Source: Edaphochlamys debaryana (lineage: Eukaryota > Chlorophyta > Chlorophyceae > Chlamydomonadales). Taken from it: a stretch of DNA of 64,000 nt. Positions 34,401 through 46,128 of the stretch are shown in pieces (position 1 is the first letter of the stretch; each line of letters opens with the position of its first letter). A program made the translations under genes and the position numbers. The notes beneath the pieces are model-generated. The model was given only the letters and a program-made list of their open reading frames with translations, ran no database searches and was not told the origin of the DNA. The DNA is taken from NCBI GenBank assembly GCA_016858145.1, contig JAEHOE010000122.1, positions 310,001 through 374,000 on the forward strand, given 5' to 3'.

Positions 34401-36219
34401 GCGCTGGCGCTCCCAGCGGCGCCCGACGCCTCCTCAGCCGCTGTGGGAGGCGGTGGCGCGTGCTCCGCCCACAGCAGCGTTAGGCTGGTGGGGCGGGCGT
34501 CCGCCAGAGCGGCGCCGAGGAGCGTGGAGGCCAGGTAGCGCCCCTGCTGGGCCTGGGGGGGGAGGGGGCGGCATGGGGGGAGGGGGTTCGGGCCTCCGTC
34601 GGGAGTGGGGAGTGGCCGGGGTGGACCTCAATATACAGGAATGGAGATGCGGCGGTCAGTTGTTCAGGTGCCACCCTCGGACAGAGCACACGAGGGTGGG
34701 CGGGGGAGCGCAGGGACAGCGCTCTCCTAGGCAAGTGCTTGGATGGGTGAGGCGTGGAGGGGCAGGGGCAGGGCGTGAGGGCGGTCCGTCCGGCCAGGTC
34801 TCACCCGGGGCGACCCCAGCACCACGAGGTGGTACCCGGGGGCGGCGGCGGGGCCGCCGGCAGGCAGGGCCGCGCACCTGCAGCGCACGGCGGCGTCAGC
34901 GGCAGCAGACCCAGATTTCGGGGCAGGGCATGCAGCTGTGGATCGGTCGCGGGCCCCAATCCGGACCGAACAATCGATCCTGCAGGCCAGCCGGTTGATG
35001 CACAGCGCGACACGGGGTACGTAACAAGCAAGCCGGGGTCCTGGGTGCTGGGTCCGCCCTCGCACCTGGACGTCAGCAGGTGCTTGGGGATGGGCTCTGG
35101 CGGCGGCGGCACCGCGGTGCTGCCCACCAGGCGGGCCGCGGCCGCCATGCGGGGCTGCAGCCGCAGGGCCTGCTCCACCAGGAGGTGGGTGGTGTCGGGG
35201 GGCAGGGCGGGGCTGGGGGTGGTGGGGGTGGTGGAGGTGGGCTGGGGTGTGGGAGAGGAGGCGACGGACGCTGCTGCTGCCGCCGCCGGTGGGAGAGGAG
35301 GGGTCGGGGGCCGGGGCTTTGGGGCAGCTGAGGGGGGCGGCTGGCTCGGGGCTGGGGTTGGCGTCGGCGGCGGGGTTTGAGGAGGTGGAAGATGAGGGGG
35401 CTGGGGCGCTGCCTGTGCTGCCTGGGGCGTCGGGCCGCTTGGGTCAGCTGCTGCTGCCTTGGGCGACGGCGTCGGGGGCTTGGCTGCCGCAGAGGGGGGC
35501 AGGAGCTTGGGCGCTGTTGGGGTTGGCGGAGGCTTGGGCGGGAGTGGCGACGTAGGGCGGGAAGGGGCGGGCGAGGCGGCCGGCGGGTGGGTGAGGCTGT
35601 GGTGGGAGGCGGCGGCGTGGGCCGAGGGGATGAGGTAGCGCACGCTGAGGCTGCCGAGCCGCTCCTGCTTGGCCCCTGTCGCCGCCGTCGCCTTCGATGC
35701 TGTGGCTGGGGGTGGCGGCTTGGCCATGACAGCCACCGGCGCGGCCTGGTTTGCGACCGCTGGCGGCGGCGGCGGCGGCGGCGGTGGCGGTGAGGGCAGC
35801 GGCTGGGGCCGGGCCTTGAGGAGCTCCGCCAGCGCCGTGGCGATGCTGCTGCTCGCCGCTGCCGCCGCCGCCGCTGCGCCGGCCGCAACGCCCGCCACAT
35901 AGCTCCCTCCGCCGCCTCCATCTCCCCCGCCCCCACCAGCTGCACCTGCACCCGACGACGACGACCCCGCGAGCCCTGGGTCGTCCACCCCTCCCCGCTG
36001 CGCCACCTGCGGCACCCACCGCCGTGCGACGTGCGCGCCGCCGCTGCCGCCGCCGCCGCCGGGCTCCTGGGCGGGGCCCAGGCCCGCCCAGTAGGCCGCC
36101 GCCAGGAGCACGCCGAACAGGAGCAGGCCCGCGCTTGCGGCGGGGCAGGTCAGCGCGGAGCGGCGGGGGCCGCGGCCGGCGCCCCGACCCGCCACGCCCG
36201 GGTGAGCGACGCCGTTCAT
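31426..36219 (-). CDS. Type II membrane protein, probable Golgi glycosyltransferase, 1061 aa
   Basis: Exons 5' to 3': 36219-35066, 34877-34805, 34552-33539, 33433-33377, 33199-33143, 32997-32931, 32775-32462, 32316-32215, 32047-31851, 31705-31618, 31488-31426, all in phase. A short basic N-terminus precedes one membrane helix (residues about 30-47, AGLLLFGVLLAAAYWAG): a type II anchor. A very long Pro/Ala-rich, probably disordered stem follows to about 385. Conserved pieces then resemble a GT-A fold: PGYHLVVLGSPR and GRYLASTLLGAAL near 397-425; LPLLVIEADVLLAPHF near 779-793, where Asp-x-Asp would be expected; YAVSLYNPGMV; WSWGSQGLLYSPGVRRSL near 908-923; PALVQHVGASSALFG. The WG-x-QG and P-LVQH-G-SS order recalls GnT-IV/PGAP4-type enzymes. 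A second low-complexity insert covers about 440-720. Donor, acceptor and product are unknown. Pro-rich cell-wall glycoprotein is the alternative reading, but the ordered C-terminal half argues against it. Confidence 0.65.
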
Positions 36220-36985
36220 GTGGAGCGGAGGGTTGAAGGCTGCTTGGAGGTGAGGTGAGGAGGTGAGGGAGAGGGGCGAGATCGGGCTGCGCTAGCTGGC
36301 TAGCAACTGAAGGGGGGAGTGCGTGCGGAGCCCCGTTGGCGCGTGCGTGCGCGGTCTTGCAGGGGGGACCTGTCAAGCCAGTCGCTGCGCGTGCTGAACC
36401 TGGGCCCCTGGCTGGGTGGTGTTGGGCCCCTGGCTACGCGCAGTTGCTCCAGGAGCCGCCTGCCGGCCCAGTGCGGGCTCGCCGGCGCACTGAAAGGCGG
36501 CGACCCTTGGGACCTGCCCGCAACTCGAGGACCGGGGTTCACGCACTATCTTCTTACTCTGTGCTATGCTAGTGTGCAATGTCGCGCAGGTTGAAGCCCT
36601 GGGCGGGGAAGCTCGCGCGGGCTCAAACGGCCAGGGCACTGCATGGGCCTCCGCGCCAGGGCGCCCAGGGCCACCCACAGCACTTCACCTCTTGCCCACA
36701 GCCTTGTTATTCCCTGGCAATTTAGCTGCCTCGATCCGTGAACCAAATCAGGCCCAATTTTGGGCCCCGAGGACGCAGCTGTCGGTCGTTGCCCCGAGCT
36801 TGCCAGAGCGTGTACTGCGACTCCGCCTGCCGGCCCCAGTATATATTTGGTCTCGAGACACGCTGAACAAGTTTACAAACCAGACGATAAGCAAGCGCAA
36901 TCTACATTTGCACCCCACATCCGACGCTGCCTTGCACCGCTAGCGCCACCGCCCTTTCCTTATCCTTCATAAACTAGCAGCAGCT
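36220..36985. promoter_or_regulatory. Divergent promoter, glycosyltransferase / VID27
   Basis: The genes point away from each other with about 770 bases between start codons. The only obvious core element is the TATA-like stretch at 36840-36847, placed for the + gene. No coding exon seen. Confidence 0.55.
36840..36847 (+). promoter_or_regulatory. TATA-like box upstream of VID27
   Basis: tatatatt in an otherwise G+C-rich promoter, about 140 bases before the start codon, which leaves a 5' UTR of about 110 bases. Confidence 0.5.
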
Positions 36986-39900
36986 ATGGGCCAGAATCAG
37001 AGCACCGGGGATGTGCTGGACGCTGTGAACGAGGTCGACACGGCGGAGAAGGCCGCGCCCGCAAAGGTAAGCCGGGTAGGGTTGCCGGCTACAGCTACTC
37101 GCAGGGAGCGCTCCTGGGCTTCGGGCAGGTAGGGCTGGGTCGACACGGGTCTGCTGACCACCCCTTCCCGCCATCCCCCACGCAGGAGGCGTCGACGGCC
37201 ACCAAGCTCTACAAGTACGTGACGACCAGCAGCGGCGACGGCAACTGGGAGGTTGCTAGCTCAGCCGCACGCCCCCGATTCTATGACGCCAAGGAGGACG
37301 CGAACACCAGCGGCAAGAAGGACTGGTACCTGGAGATTGAGCAGGGCGACGTCGACGTGCACGTCGACGCCGAGCTCAACTACGTGCTGGACGTCAAGCA
37401 GCGCCGCGTCACGTTCAATGCGAACGGCACCATCTATGCGCTGAAGTTTGCGACGGATGCGACATGCCGCGATTTCGGAGAGCAGCTGAACGACTGCAGC
37501 TTTTACAACCAGTTTGGCGTGGACAACGATGATGCGGCGCGCAGCAAGGTGATGGAGGACTACGCCGGTTCCTGGTTCGCCAAGGACGTGTCCGACCGGG
37601 TTTTCGAGCCCATGGAGGTGGATGCCGGCGAGGACGATACCTTCTCCACCCCTGAGAAGCTAAAGGAGCGCCACGCCATGGACACCGACAAGGACGATGA
37701 TGCCATTAGCGGCATCATCATGGGCGCAGGTGGGTCTGCCGTGTTCCAACGCAGGACAGGACATAGGGGGTATCCGCTGGCTCTTCGGCAGTCAGCGTGC
37801 GGTTTCCCGTGAGGCCTTGTGCAGCTGCGCCCAGATCCCAGCGTCCATACCCCGATATTCCCAGTAGTCGTGACACCTACGCATCCTCCGTCTACCGCCA
37901 CCTTGACCCGACGGTCCTTACACCCTCCTCACCCCAGCCCCTACCTAACCGCTGTCCTCATCACCCCCCTTTTCCTCTCCTCCCCTCCTCCCCTTTCCCA
38001 ACAGGCGAGAACAACTACCTGCAGCGCGGCCGCAAGTTCGACGTGCTCCGCAACATGGACGGCGGCGGCGTGGAGGACAAGAACATCAGCTTCACGCTCA
38101 CGCCCATGGCCGGCAACGCAGCCACGCCCTCGATGTCGACGCGCAGGACGCGGGGCACGGCCGCCGCGGCCGAGGCGGACACCCTGGGCGCTGGCTTCAC
38201 GCCCTCCAAGGTGAGGACTGCATCCCCTTCCGCCTGCCTGCCTACTGGCACCCAACCCTGCAACCCCGCAGGGAGCTGCCTACCTGTTGTGCCATCACCC
38301 ATCCCAACATGACACGGCCGTCGAGTGCGTCCCCCTTGACCCGTCCCCTCCCTGCCCCCAACCCCTCTCTCTCCCCCTTCAACCCCGCCCCGGCCCCCAG
38401 GTCCTGCTGACGCACGGAGAGCGGCGCATGAACCTGCTCACGCCCGACAACCGGAACATCCTGCACCACGCGGACATCGAGACCGGCAAGGTGGTGAGCA
38501 CGTTCAAGTTCACCAAGGACGAGGCCGAGATCCCCATCGCCGACATCGTCAGCGACTACAAGGCCGCGCAGATGGAGGAGCACAGCCAGTTCCTGGGCAT
38601 CGACAACAACCGCCTGTGCAGGTGCGTTCGCGGTGTTTCATGGTGGAGGGGTGGCTGTAACTGTTAGGAGGTGGCTTCCGTCAGGAGGGGTTCTTGAGGA
38701 CTGGGTGGTGGCGTTAGGGCCCGTCCGGTGTCTACGAAGGGCGGGCGGGCTCGTGGGGCCCGACTCCTCGCCTAACCACCTTACCCTTCCCGCTCCCTTC
38801 CTCCCGCAGGTGGGACATCCGAGACAAGCGCGGCGTGGTCCAGGAGTCCCCCGCCGTCATGTCGTGGGTGGGCGGCAAGGACTACTCGCGCGGCACCAAC
38901 TTCACCTGCATGGCCACCAGCGGGGACGGCTTCGTGGCGGTGGGCTCCAAGGACGGCCGCATCCGCCTCTACTCGAGCAAGACGCTCACGCAGGTGGGGT
39001 GGGGCGTGGGGTGGGGCGTGGGGTGGGGCAGTGTAGGATGGGATGGCATGGGCGGGGCGCGGGGACAAGGGCATGCAGGGATGCCGCGGTGGGAGGGAGA
39101 GGGATACCGTGTTTAAGGGGGGGGATCTGAGCAGAGGGCTCTGCCGTATTGGCTTGACCCGACCCACATGGCGTTAGCCCGCTTGCAGGGTGCAGGGTCG
39201 GGAGATGATGCAGTCACCTGGCCTGCCACAAACTCCTGTGCATGAACCGTACTTGAGCAAAGAGCGGTGTACTACCCCCCTCCCGCAGGCCAAGACCTCC
39301 ATCCCGGGCCTGGGTGCGCCCATCACCCACATCGACGTCACCTACGACGGAAAGTGAGTGACGCAACGGGGTTCGGGTGCTGCTGCCTTTGCCCCATGCC
39401 GCGTCGTCGGGAAGGCGCGTGTCCTCCCTGCTCGCGGCCCCTGACATCTCCATCACCTTACTCCCCACCCCTCCGCGCCCCCCTGACCCCCCTTCCTCGC
39501 CCCCTTTCCTCCCCCCTTCCACCCCCCCCCCCCCTCTGCCCAGGTGGGTGCTGGCCACCACGGACCACTACCTGATGCTGGTCAAGACCACCTACACGGA
39601 CGACAAGGGCCGCCCTTCCAACGGCTTCGAGAGCCGCATGGGCGGCCGCGGCTCCGTGCCCCGCCTGCTGCGGCTCAAGCCCGAGGACGTGCCCAAGACG
39701 AAGGTGAGGGGAGGGGGGCAGAGGGTACAGGCGACTGCTCGTGGTGCAGCGTGTCAGGCCGTTGGCAAGCCGTCCGGTGGACAGGTGCTTTCATATCCGG
39801 GCTGATAGACGTCTGTGGCACCTCACCGCCTCGTGACCTGTTATGCCGAATCCTCTGACCCTTTTCTCCCCCCCCGTCCTCATCCTCCTCCCCCTCAGGG

Positions 39901-40192
39901 CGGCCGCTTCCGCAACGCCAAGTTCACGTGGATCACGGAGGGCGGCCACAGCGAGCGCTGGATCGTGGCCTCGTGCGGGTGCATGAGCGTGATCTGGAAC
40001 TTCGCGCGGATCCGCACGTGCACCACGGAGTCGCTGGGGTACGGCGGCCTGCCCACGTCCATGGACTACGAGATGCGGTCCAAGGACGAGGAGGTGGTTG
40101 ACGTACAGTTTGTACACCAGAAGTACATGCGGGACGTGGAGGGTGCGGCGCTGGTGGTCGCCACTCCGCACAGCCTCTTCAACCTGGCGTAG
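36986..40192 (+). CDS. VID27: VID27/CYPRO4 family protein, 584 aa
   Basis: Eight exons: 36986-37066, 37186-37729, 38005-38210, 38401-38621, 38810-38993, 39289-39353, 39544-39703, 39899-40192. The C-terminal half (residues about 280-584) is the conserved VID27 region: [96 protein letters not shown], ending in the ESLGYGG and HSLFNLA strands; the repeats read as a WD-like beta-propeller. The N-terminal part ([30 protein letters not shown]) looks PH-like. The start MGQNQST fits an N-myristoylation signal (Gly2, Ser6). In yeast the family name comes from vacuole import and degradation, while the plant homologue is CYPRO4; the biochemical role is not settled. Length is near the plant proteins. It converges with the hypothetical gene on the minus strand. 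Confidence 0.93.
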
Positions 40193-40998
40193 AGGCTGCA
40201 CAGGCGCTGGAGGTGTGCGGCGAAGGAGCCGAGCGGCGGGGGAGAGGGTGCGGCGTGTGCGGAGGAGCGAAACCGGGCGCAGGCGGCTGGCACCCGGACT
40301 GGAGCGCCTGGCGATAGCAGCGGTTGTCACGGCGCCGCGGCCTTGCGGAGCAGGCCGTGCTGGCAAGCAGCCTTGGGCTGCCCGGCCGCCCGTGAGCCCG
40401 CCTCCAGCCTGGAGGAACGACACATGCTGCTAGGCCGGGGGGCGCGGCGCCTCAGCACGGGCTGCAGCGCACCGTGGCGGCTCGCGGCGGCTCTGTGGCT
40501 TGTGTCGGTGCACGCCGGGCTCGGTAGGGGGAGTTGCCATGGGTTTTCTGGCGGTATGCGGTGCCAGGGAGTTTCTGGGCTTCATAAATCGACGGGGTAC
40601 TAAGTTTCATCTTCCACGGTGTTGGGACTTACTGTGCTGGCGGTGGTGGGGGTTTGGCGGGGGCCGAGTGAGGTATGCGATATGCCTAGGATGGTGCCGG
40701 GAATGGGGTTGATCCAAGCGAGTTATGCACTGTGGCCCAGCACTTACTGCCGGGCAAGCAGGAGGACGGGGGGCGTGTGTGGGTACGGGTGTGGTGTGGG
40801 ATGACCTTGCCAACCGTCTGCGGCAAAGGTGGTACGGAGCAGAGCTGGGGCTTGGACTTGACAAAGAGGCGTAGGAGGAACCCCAAGTAGGGCCCACTCT
40901 CTACAATATCGGCCAAGGGAATAAGCCAATGGATGTCCTTGTTCCCGGAGGCGCTCAGGGGTATGCGGGTTGGCGCTTGGACAATCCCATACGTTTAT

Positions 40999-41003
40999 TT
41001 ACA
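40999..41003 (-). terminator. TGTAA poly(A) signal of the 224-aa hypothetical gene
   Basis: Minus-strand TGTAA about 680 bases after the stop, in an A+T-richer pocket (ttatttacaatc on +). Confidence 0.55.
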
Positions 41004-41072
41004 ATCTGACCGGACGAAGGACAGTTTGCACAACTGGGTTTGCGCGGGTTCTGTCTTCGCAACAACGATCCT

Positions 41073-41077
41073 TGTAA
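41073..41077 (+). terminator. TGTAA poly(A) signal of VID27
   Basis: TGTAA in ccttgtaacc, about 880 bases after the VID27 stop. Confidence 0.55.
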
Positions 41078-41676
41078 CCACATCTACATACAACTCCTGG
41101 CCTTGCCTCCTTGCGCCCATGCTTTCCTACCCTCAAGCCAAGTTCCCACACATGCTATGAAAGCCCCGAATCTGCTGGTACCCGGGTACCTCGTCCTACA
41201 GACCAAACATTGTCGCTGCACCAAAGCTGCTGGCCGCCAATCACCCAGCCATGCGCGCTCTGCAGCACAACCAGCACATGCAAGTGCATCCCGCACTAGA
41301 GCCCCACCAGGGCCCCACCCCCAGCGCTCCTCGACTCCACGCCAATACACACGCACATGCCTGGCACATGTTCTACCTTCGCCAACCCGTGCACTGCGCC
41401 GCTGAACAATCCCATGGCTCCACACAATCACAATGTCCCCTGCAGCCATCCCGAGTTCCCGGTCCCGACGCCACTCGTACTGTTACGGCCCGCCCAAGTC
41501 CGACGCTCCCACGCTGGGTCCAAGGGCCGGTGCAATGCCCAACTTCAACTGCCACTGCTGCCCGAGTCCGAGGCTCCCGCACTAGTCACTAGGGGCCATA
41601 CACGTTGGCGTCCTCTCCTCCCGCCGGCCCTAGCAGAGCCAGGGGGGAGGAGTTCGTGTGCTTTGGCGGCGGCGCG

Positions 41677-42836
41677 CTACTGCGTGGGCGGCGGGGCCTG
41701 CTGCTGGTGGCGCCTGCGGGGCAGCGCGCCCTCCGCCTTGGCCGCACGGATCTTCTCAATCACCTGCGCATGGGGCGAACCGTTTGAATAGGTGAGTGAG
41801 GAGGTGTGTTGGAGGGCAATGCCCAGGTCGTCTAAACATTAGTACGTCCGCCCCTGCGCCTTGTCCCCACCTTGCCCGCCGCCTGCTCCATGCCCATCTC
41901 CCCACCTTGGCCCCTCCTCCGCCCTCCCCCCTCCTTCTCCCCATCCCGCACCCCACCTGGTCCATCCCCCAACTTCACCCTCCGAGCCCCCTTCCACGGC
42001 GCCATGCCCCCGGCCCCCCCCACCTTGTCCGCCGCCTCCTCCATGCCCACCACCACGTCGTGGTCCGTCTCCACGTCCTCGTCCCGGGCGGTGCCCAGCA
42101 GAGCCTCGCCCAGCGCAGCGCCGCCGACAGCGCCTGAGCAAGGAGAGGAGAGGACACAGGAGAAACAGGTGAGGGAATGCACTCCCTCAACTCGGGCATT
42201 GTCCCTTCCGCTCTCTCCAGACAGCCTCTACCATACCGCCTGTCCGCCGCCTCGACCTAACCAGCCCCGCACTATCCCCCGACTCAGGTCTCCCTCAAAC
42301 CCCATACCCCAACGCCCGTGCCCCCTCCTTGTTCCCCAGCCCGCCACCCACGCCTCACCCAGGGCGATCGCCGCCACCACCGCGCCCATGCCCGCAGCCG
42401 AGGTGCCCCCGCAGAACGCCACCACCGCCACCGCCGTGGCTGCCGTACCGATGGCGGCGCCTATCGTGGACGAGGCCACGTGCTGCACTACGGGGGACGG
42501 GAAGCTGCCGGAAGCTGGGTCGGCGCCGGGGGCCGAGGGGGACCCCTGGGTGTGGTCGCTCGTGCCGTGGGAGCCGTGGGCTGCTGCGCGGGTCGCAGGG
42601 GCAGGGGGGGTTCGCGAGGGCGAGGGCGGGCGGGCGGCAAGGGGGGGGCGGGAGGAGAGGGGGGAGCGGACAGTGGAGGTCTGGGCGGGCTGCGGCGTTG
42701 AAGGCGGGTGGGCGGAGGAGGGGGTGCTGGAGGATGGGGAGGGCAGCGCGGGGGCCGGCGCGCCGCGAGGAGTGCCCAGATGCCGGGACGTCCAGGGCGC
42801 GGGGCCGCCGGCGCGGGTCACCAGCGGCTGGGGCAT
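41677..42836 (-). CDS. Hypothetical protein with glycine-zipper hydrophobic segment, 224 aa
   Basis: Three exons 5' to 3': 42836-42359, 42133-42024, 41763-41677, joined by GT-AG introns in phase. Residues about 1-110 are Pro/Ser/Thr/Ala-rich and look disordered. Residues about 120-175 are small and hydrophobic with regular Gly and Ala (STIGAAIGTAATAVAVVAF, AAGMGAVVAAIALGGAVGGA), typical of a glycine-zipper membrane hairpin. An acidic helix follows (TARDEDVETDHDVVVGMEEA) and the C-terminus is basic and Gln/Pro-rich (KIRAAKAEG, HQQQAPPPTQ). No family was recognised. The start codon is the first ATG after an in-frame TAG; an acceptor-like cag eight bases or so upstream means a further 5' exon is possible. 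A 162-base part of exon 1 is duplicated just upstream. Confidence 0.6.
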
Positions 42837-43049
42837 GATCCTAGCGTCCCTGTCGGCACGAGAGGCGAGGGGGGGAGTCAGCGTGCAGCGAGGGCGAGGG
42901 CGGGCGGGCGGCAAGGGGGGGGCGGGAGGAGAGGGGGGAGCGGACGGTGGAGGTCTGGGCGGGCTGCGGCGTTGAAGGCGGGTGGGCGGAGGAGGGGGTG
43001 CTGGAGGATGGGGAGGGCAGCGCGGGGGCGGGCGCGCCGCGAGAAGTGC
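42614..43049. repeat. 162-base direct duplication (42614-42775 and 42888-43049)
   Basis: The two copies are 274 bases apart and differ at only about three positions. The left copy is inside exon 1 of the 224-aa gene and encodes the Pro/Ser-rich stretch around ALPSPSSSTPSSAHPPSTPQ; the right copy is upstream of its start codon. Its length is a multiple of three. Confidence 0.9.
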
Positions 43050-46000
43050 GGGGGCCGAGGCCTGAGGGCCCCCTGATGCGTCACAGCAGGCCTTGGCGTC
43101 GGACTTGGCTCTGAGCCCCTAGCGATAGCCCGCAAATGCTTCTCGCGTGGCAGCGCCCGATGGTCCGGAGGCCGCGGGCTGGGCGCCCCTCGCGGCGAAG
43201 GGCGTGCCTCGCGCGGGGAGACAGTTGTGCCTCGGTCCGACGCAGCGCGCCGACAACGGCTCCCTCCAGCATTCCGAGCTCACCGTGGACAGCCCGTACA
43301 CCCAGAGGCCTTGGTCTGGTCCCGAGAGCTCCCGCGAGGAAGATGGAGGGCAGGCGCGGGCCCGCGCAGAGCTGAGCAGGAAGCCAGAGCGTGCATCTTG
43401 CAGGTTAAAGGCCTAGAATGTCACGTTCGACAGAGCCCACGGCTGGCCGCACAAGAGCTGCGCGACGAATCGTCGCCGAGAGGGCAGAACTTTCCACAGC
43501 GGATCACTCAAGCGGACCTGGCCAGGGGCGCGGAGAGCTGGGAGAAGAAGCAAGCTGCTGAGAACACGCTAGCGGGAACAAGTCTTGCCAGTCCGCGCCA
43601 TGTACAGTCGTTGGGTCCTTTGCGGCACAGGAGGACTCGCGAAGGTTTCAGATGTGAACAAGGATGCGTGTGAGAAGCAAATTGTGCTGGAAAAGCGCGC
43701 GCGGGGCAGCTCCAGGTAAGTGGGGTGACGCCGAGCTGATGCAGGGTTTGCACCGCGTGCCACACCCCCGAGGTCGCCGTCGTCGCGCGGCCTGGCCGCT
43801 CCACTAACGTTACCTAGAACACATAGCTAGCACTGTGTTGGCCTAACCGTGGCCGAGGACAGGTCACACGAGCTAACTTGTGATTCCGCTCAAAGCTTGT
43901 TTCCGCGGACGCGAGCTATGCGGATGCAGCCACGGACACGAGAGCAATGCGATGACCCGTGTACCGTGGAGGGCGTCGAGGAAGCCGGAGGCGCCTCGCC
44001 ACGCTGCCCTCCCGTCAGCCTACCCCTCTCCTCCCGCCGACCAGCCATGCACGCGCACTGCCCTCAACTGTGGCGCTGCTGGCGTTGCAGTCTTGCCGCG
44101 TGTGGTCTGGAAGCTTCCGGGTGGAAGAAGACGCTGGGCAGCCTGGCCGCAGCGTTGCCCTGCTCAGCACAGGAAACCCCGGCCTCTGAGCGGGTTGGCA
44201 TGCGCTCAGCGGCGGCGGGATCCCAGCTTGGGCCAGCGACGGTGAGCAATACATCGAGGCTAGATCAGGGTGATTCTTTCGGGGCTGAGCCGCCAGAGCC
44301 CAGACCTGCCTGGGGGTTCGACCGTGGGCCTTGCCCATTTGGGCAGGGTATGCAAGGGGCAAGGCTAGGATGGGCAAGAGAGGCGGCGCGGGCCCTGTCG
44401 TAGCCAAAGACGCAGCTCGGTCGGCAGCGTGGCACATAACACAACAGCCATGCGCAGCCAAGGCGCTGGAAGCCACAAAAGGTTGCCCTCATCCACCATT
44501 CCAGAAATCCTGGGGTGGGGCCCACATCTTTGCTCCGTGAGGGGACCTCGCCCAGGCGCGGCACGACCCCCTGGCACCTAGCCACTTACCCCCATCCCTC
44601 TTGCGTACTGTGCTGGCAGCCCTTGATCCGCGTGCATCACCTTCCCCAACGCATGCAGGTGTGCCAGGGGGGCGTGGCGGCTGGCGGCTGGCGGTGCAAC
44701 GGGGGGCTGCCGGACCCATGCCCATGCCCTGGCCCTCGCCACGGCGGGGCGGAGCCACTAACGCCACTCATTAGTCATGATCACATCTGCCGGGCCCTGG
44801 CCTCGTGGCTGGGGATGCCGGGCAGCTCGACGTTTCCCTGAGAGGTAGGTCCTGGGCAGTGTCCTTTCGCGCCACCTCTGGGCTCTCGGCAAGGGGAGAA
44901 GGGTCGGAGGGCGGGTTGCCTGCTCCTGTCATTACGGGGGCTGCTTCACAAGGAGCAGGGCTGGGCGGGGGTGGGCTGCAGGGGGGCAGGGCACGCCTGG
45001 GTCCAGGCCACGCGGCAGGCGGATCTGGCTTCGCTGGCGCTCTGCGACCGCATTCCGACTACAGCTGTTTGGGGATGCTGTCGAGGACGAGAGTGCGTCG
45101 CCACCAGTGGTCGGATCGGGGTGTCACGCCACCGGGCTGGAAAGCGAGTGGGGGGGTCCCGGGGAGATCCAGGCTCGGGGTCGGCAGCGTGACGCCGCGC
45201 GGGTGGTGGGGGTGGTGTCGGGGAGCGCGGCGTTGCCGGGTGACGCGCGCAGCCGCGGGACATGTCCGCACAACTCTCGGGGACGGGACACGATAAAAGC
45301 GTTTTGCGGTATGTATAATCGGGATCTTGACCAATGGGCACTTACGTACCTGGGAAGCGAGCGCCTGGGAAGCTGCGGAACAGAAGGCCAGGCGACACAC
45401 CGCCGGGCGGCGTTAGGTGCGCGGGATGTGGACATTTGCGAGCGAGCGCGTAAGCAAAGCTACCTACCCACCGCCCGCGTGCATAAGGTTTGTAGATCTT
45501 ACGGTTGTGCAATGTGGGGAAGGGGCCTGGCAATTCGCGGCAGTGTCGCGGCGGGCGCGGTGCGACGGAGCGCCCGACGACCTGGCCTCCGGCTTCCGGC
45601 CGATCCGGAACGTTGTTGGAACCGCCGCGCCGGTACGTATGCGCGTGTGCTCAGTACCATGGATCGCAGTAGTCGGACGCAGTAGCTTGCGAGGCCTGTA
45701 GCCAGGGCTCGTGAGGCCGGCAGCTAAACGAATTGTGCGGCGGAGGCGCGGCGTCCGGTACAGTACGGGCCCCCAACGCCCGACTCTAACGGATTACGCA
45801 TCCATCACCTCAGGTGCCCCTGAGCGCCCCCAGTTGCGCGCCCTCGCTGTTAGCAGCGGCACGGGTACAAAGGCCGGCCCACAGGTCCGCGGAATCACTA
45901 GTTCGCCACAAAGAGCAGACCCACCACTGCTCCAGGCATATAGCGTCGACACCAACACAACGCGTCGACAGTCCCCTATTAGATTAACCAAAGCCTATAA

Positions 46001-46128
46001 CCTAGGGTCGCTGACACATTGCGCCTAGGCCAGGTTTCGCCTCTAGCAAAGCTTCCGAACCCCACCCATCATCGCCGCCGTTACTCGTCCATCCACCTTC
46101 ACTCGCGCCGCAACTCAGCGCGCACAAT
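43050..46128. other. Gene-poor region upstream of the oxidase gene
   Basis: Several frames stay open by chance, but none has recognisable motifs, an intron pattern with long C-runs, or the composition seen in the genes. The last few hundred bases must hold the promoter of the oxidase. No TATA box or repeat stands out. Confidence 0.45.

Larger units (their letters stand above)
40193..41676. other. Convergent 3' UTRs of VID27 and the 224-aa gene
   Basis: No coding exon seen. Both strands carry a TGTAA near 41.0 kb, and each lies beyond the other, so the two transcripts should overlap tail to tail by roughly 70-100 bases. Confidence 0.5.

Noticed and set aside
42888..43049. The second copy of the 162-base duplication as an extra coding exon
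   Set aside because: Continuing its frame meets a TAG just before the ATG at 42836, and no suitable donor was found between them.
43849..44403. 184-codon open frame on + as a gene
   Set aside because: No motif, no homologous-looking block and no splice pattern; overlapping frames on the other strand are equally open.
45107..45685. 192-codon open frame on + as a gene
   Set aside because: Composition and content look random, with no recognisable domain or clear promoter.
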